A stretch of 64,000 nt of DNA from Acanthornis magna (GCA_036785705.1 JAWUZG010000001.1:372001-436000); one strand, 5' to 3'; numbered from the stretch's first letter, positions 1 through 12,184 are shown. Notes: generated by a model from the letters alone, not told the origin. Numbers and translations: made by a program.

Positions 1-1239
1 GGTTCCCTCCTAATCCAGCTCAGAAGCCCTTTTGGGGCAGGGGTTTATCTCTGTCTTGGTTGGTAAAATTGGTACCCTGAGGTGCTGGAAGAAGAGTGTT
101 GATAAAGTGGAAGGGTGAGGAGGAGCGGCGCAAGGAAAGCTCCGGAGGGGAATTGCCTTTGAAGCTGGATTTTGGAGAGTGCTTTTGGGATTGCACTTTA
201 TTTATTAATTAATTTATTTACTCCCATCCTGAAGGCTGACACTCATCACAGCAAGGGGAAGGGAAGGGTAAGAAAAGTGCAGCCTGTGAGCTGTTCCTGC
301 AAGGATTTCGACTCGGTCTGAGCAGAAGCACTCACCCCACAGAGGGACAGGAGAGAGAAGGGGAGCAAGATTTTTGTCTCTGCCCAAATCTGACAAGGCC
401 AGATGCTCACAGCTCTGTCTGAAGTAATTAGAAGCGTTCCTGCCACAGGAATTTATTTCTTACAGGAATTTTTTTAGAAAGGAAACAGAGGAAATATTGG
501 AGGAAATATTTCCATAGAATTTATTTCTGAGACCCTCAGATCTCTCAGCCCCTATTTTAAGAATCAAGACTGTTCTTTGCTGAGGTGAACAGTTGTGCCT
601 GTGGGCAGATTTCCCATTTTTTGCTCACAAAAGGTAAGAAATGGCTCGCTACAGGAACTTGGTGCCACCTGCACCTCTCAGGACTCCCCAAAGCCAAAGG
701 GTCACAAATTTTCCCAGTCTGTTCAAACTATGCCTGTTGCCATGAAAATGCCAAGAGTGGGGAAAGGAGGAGCCCTCTGCTTGATAATCTGGATTAGGAA
801 TAATGGATTTGTTTTGTAGTAATAAAGATCAGCTTTTGAATCTGCTTGGATTTGGATTTGGGCCATCTTCCCAGGGTCTAACATCCAAATGTCCCAATGC
901 TGTAACTCATCTCCATCGCAGGGTTGTCCTGCCCTTGGAGCATCAGGGATCTGCTCCACATCTTCCTTTCCTCCAGCGCTGTTTCTGCTCCTGTTTGGGT
1001 GAGCTGATTTGAATCCTGCAGCAGCACAGGACCTGTCCGTCTGCTGCATCGTCGACAGTCCCAAAATGCAGTGTCCAGATTCCAGCACGTGTGCCTGCTT
1101 TATTTGGCTGCTCTGCTGTGCAGAAACTTGCTTGGCAAAGGACCTGGTGCTGTTGGTTCGCATCATTTGAGCATTTCAGCCTCTCATCTGTGGCCCTGTG
1201 GCCCACGTTGAGGGCTCTGGGTACTGGAGGGGACTGGTG

Positions 1240-1434
1240 ATGGACAAGCAGAGCAATTCCAGGCCAGGCTGAACGGGGCTGGGGTCTAGTGGGAGGTGTC
1301 CCCGGCCATGGCAGGAGGGCTGGGACGAGATGATCTTCAAGGTCCCTTCCAGCCCAAACCATTCTGTGATGATTCTGTGATGATTCTGTCATGATTCTGT
1401 GATGATTCTGTCATGATTCTGTGATGATTCTGTG
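1240..1434 (+). mobile_element. CR1 LINE 3'-end fragment with expanded tail
   Basis: The segment shows the CR1 3' end in sense orientation: a gene-body remnant with 'ccaggccaggctgaacgggg', the 'ggtgtccccggccatggcag' block, 'gatgatcttcaaggtccctt' and 'cagcccaaaccattctgtga'. The terminal microsatellite has grown into about seven 11-bp units of the form atgattctgtg/c at 1361-1434. It is 5'-truncated, as is usual for CR1, and carries no open reading frame. Confidence 0.8.
1361..1434 (+). repeat. 11-bp tandem repeat, CR1 tail expansion
   Basis: About seven copies of atgattctgt followed by g or c, grown from the short terminal repeat of the adjoining CR1 copy. The g/c variants alternate in part, which points to duplication of two-unit blocks. 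Confidence 0.8.
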
Positions 1435-1489
1435 CCAGCTGCCAGGGGCAGGAGCATGCCTGCACCACAGAGCAGTGTCTGCGGTACCT

Positions 1490-1610
1490 AGGCTTGGAAG
1501 TTATTAATTATTTAAAGCAATCAATTGCTAAGAATTGAAAGCAAACAACAATAAATTACTGGGAATTATCAATAAGCACAGCTAGAAGTCATCATTTGCT
1601 TTTGATGGCT
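1490..1610. promoter_or_regulatory. AT-rich island with homeodomain-like motifs (candidate)
   Basis: An AT-rich block inside GC-richer sequence contains ttattaattatttaaag, caatcaattg and aacaacaataaattac. These resemble homeodomain and SOX-type binding sites. No repeat signature is visible. A regulatory role is only an inference from composition and motif density. Confidence 0.2.
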
Positions 1611-2421
1611 CAGCTCTTTCTTGCCTCTATGCTCAGCAGGCTCAGGGCTTAATTTCTGAGTGGTGCCCAGCAGCATTTTGCACAGATTCTAATTTCCAGA
1701 GATGTCAGGATGAGAGGAGGCTCAGAGCAATGAGAGGGCCTTTCTGCATAGCTGATTGTGCTTCTCCAAACCTGCACTTGAAATCTGTGTGGGGATTTTT
1801 CCGTGGTCTCTTCTGCCTCGCTGCCATCCCAGATGCTGTTCTCAGGTAGTTTTGGCAGCAAAGCTGTGCTTGGATTTGGCCATGCAAACATGGCAGGGCT
1901 GTTCAGGGAGGGTAGGGGTGAACTTCTCCACTGCCCAGCTCCAGGATTCCAACCAGCCGCACCCACTGAATCCCAGATCAGTGCCCTCTCTCTCCTCAGC
2001 TTTGCTGATGGCTTTCTCTGGGTCCCATCATGTCCCTGCCCTCTCCTCCCATCTCCAACCCCACCTGACTCCAGCTCCATTTCCTAAAGGACATATCCAA
2101 GCTGACACGTCAGAGTTTCCCTGCTGAGCCCAAGGCAGGACCTGGTGTCTGTCATCCCAGGAGCAGAGGAATTGGGATATTGTCCTCAAGCCCAGCCCCA
2201 CAGCTCCCTCCTGTACCAGGGATCCATGGATCCCCTCCGAGGTGGGAACTCAGGCTAGTGTTTGCAGACCTGATGGCCTCTCTGAGGAGAACGAGGAGGA
2301 CGATTAACTGCAGGGAGGGGATGCAGCTCCTTCTTCCTTCCTGCTTCCTTTGCTGCCTTCCCTTGCCCTTCCACAGCCTGCCCTGCAGCACAGCCCCCAG
2401 GCACTGCCCTGCAGAGAAGGG

Positions 2422-2497
2422 TTTTGATGGCAGGGAGATGTTTTGGTGGCAGGGAGATGCTTTGGAGGCAGGGAGGTGCTTTGGAGGCAGGGAGATG
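2422..2497 (+). repeat. 19-bp tandem repeat, four copies
   Basis: Four consecutive 19-bp units of the form (t/c)tttgg(a/t)ggcagggagatg, at 2422, 2441, 2460 and 2479. The first unit has gatgg in place of ggtgg, and the third has gaggtg in place of gagatg. Confidence 0.85.
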
Positions 2498-2849
2498 TCA
2501 GCAAAGCCCTGAGCTCAGAAGGTGATATGGACATGTTCCATCCAGACCTCCCTGGGTGTCAGTGCTGTGGGCTTTGCTTTCCTCTAGGCATCATTTAGAA
2601 TTTTCCTCCCTGACCAGTGAATCTCTTCATGCTCAAACTCACTGTCCAGGGAGTTTTTGGGGAGCTGACTATGGCCGCTGTTGCGTGCTATGTTTTTTTT
2701 CATATATCACATTTTTTTTGCCGGAGTTTCTCAGCACGCAGCCACGCCATTGAAACCCACTGAGCGCAAAGCGTTGCGTCCCCAAGCCGGTGACATCCCA
2801 CAACTTCCCATGCTCTTCTGCTCAGCTGCAACCACGCAGGAATCTCACT

Positions 2850-3130
2850 TCTTGCTGGGCTGCTGGGTGGACAACATTGTTCCCCTATTGAGTCATTAAC
2901 AATGAGGTCATTGGGCTGGAAAGACAATGTCATTCAGCAGCCAAGAACCCAGCTGGCTGATCCCGGTTGTGTCTCATCTCCTATGACAAAGCCACTTCTA
3001 ATTGACTAATTAAAGCTTTTGCAGGCTCCATCTTGGAAGGGATGACCAAAATACTCATTGTTCTTTGTCAGCATTAAGTCAGGGCAGTTGGCTGATTAAG
3101 AAGCAAGACTTTTCTTCCTCCTCCACTTTG
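2850..3130. promoter_or_regulatory. Candidate conserved non-coding/enhancer-like block
   Basis: The block contains tgagtcatta (AP-1-like), four SOX-like cores (aacaatg, gacaatgtc, attgttc and ctttgtc) and ctaattgactaattaaag (paired homeodomain-like TAAT sites). It is non-repetitive and carries no coding signature. The dense motif grouping resembles known vertebrate enhancers, but function is inferred only. Confidence 0.25.
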
Positions 3131-4254
3131 CTGCTTGCTGTATAGGCCTGAATTCCTGGTCCTGGCAATGGGAAAACCTCCTCAGAGATATCCCACCATG
3201 TGTTTCAGACCAAGGACCTCAAGAGAGTTCACCCAAAGCCCACTCAAGCCACTTTGGGAAGGCTGCTCTGCATTACCATCACAGCTTTTGTTGGGCGCTC
3301 GATATTTTGGGTTCCCTGCTCCTGCAGGAGTTTGATGTTGCACCTAAATATATGGCATTGGGTGCTCCTATACCCTGTGCACCTTACAAGGACAATTTGG
3401 TCCACTGGCTGTGGGTCAAGGGCATTTTTCTTCCCATTTCTGGGCCATTTTTCCCTTTATGCACCTTTTGGGTGGTGTTATGCAGGTGGAAAGCAGGGAA
3501 ATGTCCGAGCACTGGCAGAAGATGTGTCCAGAGTGAATCCCTGCCTCCCTTAGCTGAGTGCTCCAGCACTGCCAGGACCCTCAGCACTCTCTGAATGAAG
3601 ATGTTTTGAGCCCTGAGAACAGTGAGCACTTCTGCCCTTGACATTTCTTGCTCTCATTGCCACTCTGAGTAATATCATCCCGAAAACAGTGAATAAATGT
3701 GCCCTGAGGGACTCCGCAGGACAAACGCTGCTTAGTGCAGCTATGTTGCCGTTTCCATTAAACCCTCAGGGCTTTTTCTGCCTGCGGTGTGATTGTCTCA
3801 AATCAGATTTATCTCCTTTTTGCTGCCCAGGCCCAGGCGAGCAGGAACGCTGGGTGTGTGTTTACCAGGGCCGGTGTCCCAGCCCTAAAGCACAGCAGCC
3901 GCTTCTTTTGAAGAACATACAAAGCAAGGAAGAGGAGCAATTGTTTGGGAGGAAGTTGAACCATAATGTAATAGACTCCCATGGGATTTACTATTAGTAA
4001 TTATTTGTATTGCTCTGGCACCTAACCAAGGTTGGGGACCCGGTTAGAAAGGTGCTGGGTCAGCCTGTAAATGAAGACAGCTCCTCTGTCCAAAATCTGT
4101 CCACTCTCACAGGTAGAGATGGGGAAACTGAGGCAGGGAGAGGCTGACAAGTGTAACGAGGGGGGTTTTAGAGCACTGTGGCTGAGCAAGGAGGGGAGCC
4201 AGCACACAGTGCTTACAGGAGCATCCTTCTTCTGTAGAGATAAATCCTAGAACG

Positions 4255-4425
4255 TGGAATTGCAGAATGCTTTGAGTGGGAAGGGACTTTAAAGACCATC
4301 TTGTTCCACCCACCTGACATGGCCAGGGACATCTTCCACTAGACCAGGCTGCTCAAATCCCACCCAGCCTGGCCTTGGACACTTCCTCTGCTTGTGCTGC
4401 TCCCAGTTCCATGTAAGAGGCCTCT
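4255..4425 (-). mobile_element. CR1 LINE fragment, reverse orientation
   Basis: Read on the - strand it gives the degraded CR1 3' end. On the + strand the signs are gtgggaagggactttaaaga, ccatcttgttccaccc, acatggccagggacatcttc and cagcctggccttggacactt. It is more diverged than most copies in the window. Confidence 0.65.
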
Positions 4426-5518
4426 GGGTTACAAATATGCGGTGCTGGAGGGTCTTGCACTGGGACAGCACTGGAAAAGGTAATTTCTCACTGTTTGTGC
4501 CTTTAATAAGTGATTCCTGTGATCACGTGGGTTATTTTAAGGAGGGAAAGAGCAGGAGCTGTTGAAGAGCACAAGTTCTTCAAATGGAAACTGAGTCCCA
4601 GTGCTCCTGAAAAACAAAATAAAACAAACAAAATGCTAAGATGGATTTTTTTTTTTTTTTTGTGTAAAATATACTGTTTCAGGAGAGTTAAATAATGAGG
4701 CAATTACAAATTTGCCAACAATAGAATTCGATCAGATTACACAGGCCTGCAAAGCCAGATCGTCACTGGAGCCATTTGGTGGGAAAGAAAGTCAGTGCCA
4801 GACAGTCTTTAAATAGTTTTGAATAGGAGGGAGGGTTGGCTGTGTCCTTCCCTTCCGAGGCTCTCCCCACCTAAAGAATAGCCCTGAGCCTCCTGCCAAG
4901 TCCAGCGTGTCCAGTCCGTGCCCGAAGGCTCCGCTCGCAGGCTCAGCTATATAAATATATGTAGGTGCTCATGTATGCACATGTGTATATATAGAGCTCC
5001 CAATTTTCCGGGAAGACCCCACCCTGAGGGAGGTGTGGGTGTGGAACTGGAGAAGGGAAAAAAAAAAAAAAGTGGGACCCAAAATAGCACCGACACACAA
5101 AGGATTCCAAGGAAATGCGGAGCTGTCCTCACGGCATTGGCAGGAAATCTCCAGGCTGCTGGCTCGGTAACCCCGGCTAGCCAAGGTCATGGGGTCTGAC
5201 CATCCTCACTGATCCTGACATCCATCTTCTGCAAAAGTCGTGGGGTGAGGGGTGTCTGGTGGAAGCTTTTCTGTCAGTGAAGGTTTGCAGGTGTTCCAGA
5301 TGTGCCTGCAGAGGGATCTGTCTCCAGGAAAGCCTGAAAGGGCAGCAAAGCAGACAGCGCTGGGGAGTCAGTATTTAGCCAGGAACCACCCAAAATTTTA
5401 CTTTGAGAGGCTGGGATGCTTGAGGAGGTCACCAGAGCCTCTTGGAGGTGGCTTCCATGTCACTTGGCGTCACCTGTGTCTTTCACATCACCTTTGAGTG
5501 CCAATGGACCAAAGATGA

Positions 5519-5605
5519 CAGAATCACAGAGTAACTCCTGCTGGAAAGGACCCACAAGGATCACCCAGCTCAAGACATTTCAGCTCATCCTTTGTGTCCA
5601 TCCAG
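5519..5605 (-). mobile_element. Short CR1-like fragment, reverse orientation
   Basis: The motif 'cagaatcacagagtaactcc', then 'tgctggaaaggacccacaag' and 'gatcacccagctcaagacat', matches the reversed 3' end of a CR1 subfamily that reads ggacc..gatcatccagtcca. It is short and truncated, so the call rests on the 3'-end pattern only. Confidence 0.5.
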
Positions 5606-6289
5606 GCCTGGTGGCAGGCGGTGTGTGGTGGGCTGGGGGAGGCAGCGCGGCTCGTGACCCCGAAAAGGTTAAAAGTAAAGTTGCCGGCTGGAGGGAGTAA
5701 ATTTGGGCTGATTTGTGATTCATCAGAGGTGCTGGGCGCACAAAGGAGGGTGAGGCTCTGGGCCTTATCGTGTCCCCACCATCTCTTTTCCGCTGGTCCG
5801 TTCTGTCCTGAGGATAGGCAAGAAACATCTGAGTCCTGCCCTGAGCACAGCCCCCGGGGTGTGACAACCTCCCCACGACAGCTGTGGTGACAGGAGCAGG
5901 CAGAGGCTGTTCCCTGCTCTGTGAGGGCGATTCCTGCTGCAAATCTTCGGGGGAGGAGGAGAGGAAAGGGAGGTGCCAGAAGCAGGGGACAGCAGTGCCA
6001 CCCCAGTGCTGCATGCCAGCACAAACTGACCTCCCGGCCACCCATCTCCATTTTTCCCCTTGGACCAGAGCAGCCTGTGACCAGCCCGAGGTCTGGTCTT
6101 TAATGCCCTGCACAACCTACCACAACAACCCCTCTTAATAAGTTTGTCCACTTATCTTTCTTATAAGCTGCTTTAACTGCAGAAAGGCCACAATCAGATC
6201 TCCCTGGAACTCACTTTTGCTCGGTTTTTGTCATGGAAAAAGGTAGAACCAAAAAAAAACAGTGGACAGAGCACCCTACAACGTGTCGG

Positions 6290-6317
6290 CATTAAAGCTA
6301 ATGCCAGCTTTAATGCC
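6290..6317. repeat. Perfect 11-bp hairpin
   Basis: gcattaaagct and agctttaatgc are exact reverse complements separated by six bases. The hairpin lies at the junction between the left inverted arm and the first internal direct repeat of the composite element. Confidence 0.8.
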
Positions 6318-6467
6318 CCTCTTGGTCTGGCTTTGTTGGGCTGTGAGGTCCCAGAGAAGCCAGGAGTCCCTCCTTGGCTTTTGGGGTTGATCCCTTTTCT
6401 TTAGGAAGAGCCCCTGCCACAAGAAAGGGAATATTTCCTCCCTTTCTCTTCCTCATTGCAAAAATTC
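6298..6467 (+). repeat. Direct repeat copy 1 (170 bp)
   Basis: The block starts aatgccagctttaatgcccc and ends at cgcaaaaattc/tgcaaaaattc. The second copy begins exactly 298 bp later, with scattered substitutions and small indels that keep the overall offset. Confidence 0.85.
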
Positions 6468-6595
6468 TTTGGGTTTAGGGTCTCTCCGCTTGTTTTCTGC
6501 CCCTTAGGGCTGCAGCTTGGACCTTCGGCGTGCTGGGCTTGCAGCTTCAGCCTCCAGATGAGGATGGCACAAGTTTGGGCATTAGATCCCTGCTG

Positions 6596-6765
6596 CTAAT
6601 GCCAGCTTTAATGCCCCTCTTGGTCTGGCTTTGTTGGGCTGTGAGATCCCAGAGAAGCCAGGAGTCCCTCCTTGGCTTTGGGGTTTGATCCTTTTTCTTT
6701 AGGAAGAGCCTCTGCCACAAGAAAGGGAATATTTCCTCCCTTCCTCTTCCTCATCGCAAAAATTC
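6596..6765 (+). repeat. Direct repeat copy 2 (170 bp)
   Basis: This is the partner of the block at 6298-6467. Differences include gagatccc for gaggtccc and catcgcaaa for cattgcaaa. Both copies lie between the inverted arms. Confidence 0.85.
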
Positions 6766-7234
6766 GAGTGACACTCAGGAAAAGTGAGGGAGGTTTTGGC
6801 CACACAACCAACCCCAGGAGCTCTGCTCCACGGGAGCTCTGTGGCCCTCGTCGCCCACGGATAAAGTCTAGGCACGTCGCCGATGCGCAGCACCCAACTT
6901 GAGTGACATTGGATGTGACAACTCCTCCCCGGTGCCGGCCAGCTGGCAGAGGTTCAGCTGGCAGGATGAGGAGCTCAGGGCCAGCTCCATCCCCGCCTTG
7001 CTCAGCATGAACCCAAATACGGACCCAGCCAGCTGGAGAGGAGAGCAAAGCGAGGAATTTCATCCCCCGTGCCACCCTACACGTTGTAGGGTGCTCTCTC
7101 CACTGTCTTTTTCTGGTCCTGCCTTTCTCCATGGCAAAAACCGAGCAAAAGTGAGTTCCAGGGAGATCTGAGTGTGGCCTTCCTGTAGTTAAGGCAGCTA
7201 ATAAGAAAGATAAGTGGACAAAGTTATCAAGAGG

Positions 7235-7503
7235 GGCTGTTGCGGTAGGACAAAGGGTGATGGTTTTAAACTGAACAAGGTTCAATTTAGATTAGATATG
7301 AGGGAGAGATTTTTGGTGATAAGGGTGCTGAGATGCTGTCCAGAGAAGCTGTGCATGCCCCATCGCTGGAAATGTTCAAGACCAAGCTGGACGGGGCTCT
7401 GAGCAACCTGATCTAGTTGAAGATGTCCCTGCTCGTTGCAGGGAGTTGGACAAGATTTTTAACATCCCTTCCAACCCAAACTAATTTATAATTCTATGAT
7501 GTG
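7235..7503 (+). mobile_element. CR1 LINE 3'-end fragment
   Basis: A sense CR1 copy starting near 'taggacaaagggtgatggtt'. It continues through the 'ttagattagatatgagggag' and 'agagaagctgtgcatgcccc' blocks to 'cccttccaacccaaactaat' and the tail 'ttctatgatg'. It abuts the right arm of the composite inverted-repeat element. Confidence 0.85.
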
Positions 7504-8240
7504 ATGTCAAATCTGGCATCAATCAGGGCTTTCCATGCCCAGGAATGAGGAAAGGCCAACCTCTGCTAGGGAGGAAGGTGTGCCCCATCCCTGCTGTTTG
7601 GTCAGTGTGACATTTAGGAGCCTGTTTTTGTGGGGACTGTCACCAGATTTCTCCTAAATTATCTTTCTTAAAGTGCATCAGCTCCCCCTCATCAGCTTTC
7701 AGAGCTGAGGAGACTTTGATTTGATTTAACCTACTTGATTTGGGCTAAATTAAATAAAGACTGATTTACAGCTGAACAAGAGTGGCCACCTGGTGGGTTG
7801 TGTGCGCTTTGACTAATCCACTCTGAAATCATATCTCCTTTTAATTTTAGATTAATTTTTTTTCTGAGCACCCCAGTGTAGACAAGCCATCAGGCTGAAT
7901 AAAGATCAGTTCCTGTCTTGCGGGCTCATGTCCTCGCTCTTGTCTGGAGTGAAGTCCTCCAGGAAAAGCCAGCAAGGGATGATTCATCTTTCTGGGGTGA
8001 AAATCGCAGAGAGGAATTTCTGCTCTGTCTCAGCGAATAAATCTGTGTCCCCAGACACCCTCGTTGGTGAGTCCCCCAGGAAGGGCTGCTGCGATGTGAC
8101 AGCTCAGCCCTCCCAAGCAAAGCTGATGCTTTGGCCGAGCAGCTCTCAAGTGTTGGCTTCTCCCAAGGTCTCCTTCCTCCCACCTTGGTGGCAGCTCCAG
8201 AGCTCCTTCCTGCTGGGGTCCACTAGTGGCCCAGCCCTCA

Positions 8241-8305
8241 ACCCTGGGGAGAGGTGGTGAAGCTCCTCCAGCCCTTCTTCCACCCTGGAGAGAGGTGGTG
8301 AAGCT
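8241..8305 (+). repeat. Short 24-bp duplication
   Basis: The motif accctggggagaggtggtga followed by agct at 8241-8264 recurs at 8282-8305 with one substitution. It lies in a non-coding stretch. Confidence 0.7.
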
Positions 8306-10561
8306 GGGTGGGATCCTCACGTGGTCAGGGTGGGATTCCCCATCTGGTAGCCTCAGTCATTCTCATGGATCTGAGATTCCAAACTCAGACAAATCTAGGC
8401 TTTTAACCTATTTGCCTTTTTTTTTTAAATGGCTTTTTTAGCACTCACATTCACAGACAAAAGCCATCTCAAAGACTTACAACAGTGAAGAAAATCCCCA
8501 GATATTCAGTTTTGTGTTCTTACAGCTTTCCTGTGGTTTTCTGTGTTGTGTTGATTCACGGCCACTGTTTTGGGACAGAAGCACCTGGGCTTTACCTTGA
8601 TCCAGAGAGACTTTTCTGGCCCATTACTCCGTGAAAACCTTGACTTTCTTCCAAAGTCCTGCGTGACTTTTGCAGAAATGTTGGGGTCTGAGGGCTAAAT
8701 GTACCAGACACTTGTCCTTCAGCCGATGGGTGATTGATGCTCGCTCGATACAGGCCACAAATCTTCCTTCAAACAGCAAGGTCATCGGGGGTACCTCCAC
8801 TCCATAAAGGATTCAGGAGCAGGACAGGAGCGTGGCCATGCTCTGCGCTTTGAGGGCCTGGTCAGGCTGGGACAGGAGGGTTTTTGGCTCGTGCTCCCCA
8901 CGTTTCCGCTCCAGCAGCTCCGGTGCCATTTCCTCCACGATGAGGTGTTTCTGGCTGTAGAGACCCCAGCTCATTCTGCAGCCTGGGACAGGTGCAGGGC
9001 TGGAGCCAAGTCCCTTAAAAACCCCATCAGCCGCTGATGGAAGAGGATATTTCCAGGTTGAGTGGTGAAAAATGCCTGTGGGTTGCGTGGATAGAGGTGG
9101 CCACGTGTGTTTGTGTTTGTTTGCCTCCTTGACAACCTCCTGTGAAGGATTTCAGAGCTTTCATTTTCCGCAGTGGTCTTCCTGTCTCCTTCTGATGGTT
9201 TTTTTTGTCTTTCCCTACACTTCTTAGATAGCCACAGGTTTTCCATGAGAAGAGTCATGGAGACACAATCCTAAATAGGATGTCCTATGTTTATCCATAA
9301 GAGAGGCTGGACTTCCCACTGCTGCCATTCCTCACCTCTGGCTGGAGCTGGCCATGGGATACAGAACTGCCTGGGATGGACCACTTGGGTCCATTTGAGT
9401 GAGAAAAATGCCACTGATCACAGATTTCTGGCAAAACCCAGACTTTGAGGAGAAATTCAGGATAGGTCCGAGCGTGGCACGGAGGACAAGTCAACAACAA
9501 TGTTTTTGAGAAGGTGGGAGTGAGGAACACTGAGATACTCCTGCTCCCTCAAATCTACTGTCTGGTCATTAATTAGTGCAGCAAATGAACCCATTTCTGC
9601 CTCCCCAAATGTGGTATTTAGAGGGACCAAGGGAGCAAAGAGGAGACGAGTGAGGGCTGCAGGGAAAGAGGAGTGTGGGGAGATGTGCCTCGGGATGATG
9701 ATTTTTAATATTTGTCATACTTCCAAATGAAACAGCAGACAAGCTGAGCTGGCTCAAATACTTGCAGAAAGAGCTGATGGGGAATTTGTTAATGAAGCAG
9801 GTTTCTCATCAGAAAATGCCAGATCATCAAAACCTGGGTTCTGGGGACATGTGCTGCAGTCCTGGCAGGAAAAGTGTATCAGGCTGTGGATGGGTTCCTT
9901 GGTTGGAACCAAGGAGGTTTAAAGGCTGTTGTGTGGATAAAATAAAGCCAGGCAGATCTAACAGGAACAACAGAGCAGCCAATGCTTGTGTGAGGTTTGC
10001 TTCAAGTCCTGCTCTCTGGGCCTCAGGGTTACTTGTACTCGGTAAAAGTAGGGACAACTTAAATTTTTCCCAGTTCTGGCAGCAGAGTGGCCTTTTGGCT
10101 GCAGTAGGGGTGTGACCTAATGCAAAATGCTGCAGGCTTAGAGTCCTCAAGATGATGCTAAAGTGCTGTGAGGACATGCCCCAGATCTCCTGCCGAGGGG
10201 TATCTCCAGGCTGGCAGTGGAGTAGGAAGCCCTGGATGCTCCTCTCCATCTGGAGATGAAGCAAAACGGCTTGGGGCTTGAAGCAAATCCATTTCCTCCC
10301 TGCCCTGCTCCAAGTCCAGACAGTAAGGGTTTATTGTGAAGGTTTTTCAGGGCAGAGGCTGTGGCTGCAGATTCCTTTAATTTGACAGCAGAGAAGAGGG
10401 CACTTGTCAGCGTTGCTGCCTTGATCTCACTGTCACTTCCATGCACAATCCAAACAGCAGCAATTTGAAGAGGTTTTTTAATAGAGTCCTTTCACAGCAG
10501 GGCAGAGGAGGTTCCCTGCTGAAAACAAACCTGGTGGCTTTAAATCAGAGTCCAGGCACAC

Positions 10562-10790
10562 TCATTTCACAGAAGCCCAGAATGGTTTGGGTTGGAACGG
10601 AAGGACCTTGAAGATCATCTTGTTCCACACCCCTGCCATGGGCAGGGTCACCTCCCACTGTCCCAGGGTGATCCAAGCCCTGTCCAGCCTGGCCTTGGAC
10701 ACTTCCAGGGATCCAGGGGCAGCCACAGCTTCTCTGGGCACCTGTGCCAGGGCCTCCCCACCCTCCCAGCCAAGAATCTGCTCCCCTGCC
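10562..10790 (-). mobile_element. CR1 LINE fragment, reverse orientation
   Basis: The + strand reads 'agaatggtttgggttggaac', 'gatcatcttgttccacaccc', 'ctgccatgggcagggtcacc', 'cctggccttggacacttcca' and 'cacagcttctctgggcacct', which is the reversed CR1 3' end. It belongs to the group whose copies carry the 'ggatccaggggcagccacag' block. Confidence 0.85.
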
Positions 10791-12184
10791 CTGCTGCCCA
10801 CACTTCTGTTGCTGCAGCCCCTTCCCAGGTGCTCCTGTAGCACTAACTAGACCCAAACATTTGGGCTCATCTTTAATATTTTGCAGAGCACTTTCTGTCA
10901 AAACTGTTCTGCAGCAGTTTTTATTCTGGCAGGGGTTTGGGAGGATGTGTCTGCACTGGATGATTGGGCTGATGGATTAGAGGCTAATGCTCTGGCAGCT
11001 GCTGTTGGACCTTTCCCCATTCTCTAGCCCAGGAAGCCAAGCTGATCTTTGGCCTGGGTGAAACCATTTCATAAAGCTGATGGTGAGGCTGGCAGCAAAG
11101 GGGTTATTGCTCATTGGGAAATGTATCTTAAGACATGGAGAGTGCCAGGGTGGTGTGTAAACCATCCTTGTACCACATTCCCCACTAAAATCTCAGCAGG
11201 CAGCTCAAGAAAACTCTGTTTGGATCCCATCCTATCCCTAAGCCATGGAAGAGAAAGAGCCTCTGCACAGGCAAAATTAAAAACCCTGTGAAGTAACTAT
11301 TTTCTCTGGTAGCCCAGCTTAATTCCAGGATAAATAACACTGCTCTGTGATATTCTGCCAATCTGATCCTTCTCAGAGTTTCAAAAGGAGGTGACAGATT
11401 TCCTGTCCACTGCAGCCACTGGTCTCTGCTGCACCTCAGACACAGCTGCATTGCAGAGGGTGCAGAAAACCCTCCCTGCTCCCAGGAGCTTCTTGCAATG
11501 CAAAGAAAAGTTCAGGAGCTTCCTCGCTCCCTTTGGCCAGTGCTGTCCCCTAGGAAAGGCCACCCCCGGAGCCTCAGCCCCTGCTCTCCCTTTGATGAAC
11601 TCAACCCGCTGCCCCTGTTCAATCAGGAAAGGCTGCAAAAAAGGGGAGGAAAATAGGAACTTCCTCAGGGCCTGGCTCACATCCCTTCCCCTTCCCTGGG
11701 CTGCTCAGGCTCCTTAGCTTTCTCATCCCGCCTTGGGAGGAGCAGGAGCTGGCTGGCGTAAGGCTCCGAGCTGGGCTCAGCCCGCCGGCGTGGGGTGTGT
11801 CACCCACCGCTTCCTAAGTTATTCTTTTGAGTTTCCTTTTCTCACTATTAATAGAATTTCAGCCAATATCTGAGCTGTTTCGACAAGGTGGACAGGGGGA
11901 GGGAGGGGGAGGCGTTACCAAAATAGGAAGCGGGAAGCTGTTGGGCAGGGAATTAATCAGAGGAGCTGCGTGGGGAGGGAATTCATCGCTGGCTCCGGGT
12001 GGGCTGTGGGAGGATGGACAGGACATGTCCTTTCACTTTGCCTTTTGAGCCCGTTTGATTCTCTTTTTGGGCTCCAAGCCTTGATCTTTCCAAAAAGCTT
12101 CTCCCCTGGGTGCCTCCCCAGCCTGCAAAATTCCTCTTACGGCACTGAAGTTACAACCAGAGCATCACTCCATGGCGTGGCTGA

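Larger units (their letters stand above)
6116..7241. mobile_element. Composite inverted-repeat element, possible non-autonomous transposon
   Basis: Two arms of about 170 bp, at 6116-6285 and 7070-7241, are inverted copies of each other at high identity. Shared blocks include acccctctt, ttgtccacttatctttctta, agatctccctggaactcact, tttgctcggtttttg and gcaccctacaacgtgt. Inside lie two direct copies of a 170-bp block (6298-6467 and 6596-6765, offset 298 bp). No clear target-site duplication was seen next to the arms, and no transposase is recognisable. It could be a foldback or MITE-like DNA element, or an inverted duplication of a repeat I do not know. A CR1 copy starts directly at its right edge. 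Confidence 0.5.

Noticed and set aside
5524..6113. Overlapping 175- and 177-codon open frames on the - strand
   Set aside because: Two frames open over the same GC-rich stretch, starting in sequence next to the inverted-repeat element and ending in a CR1-like fragment. No recognisable protein family.
6608..7285. 225-codon open frame on the - strand through the inverted-repeat element
   Set aside because: It runs across the direct repeat, unique core and arm of a non-coding composite element and into a CR1 copy. It shows no domain or splice logic.
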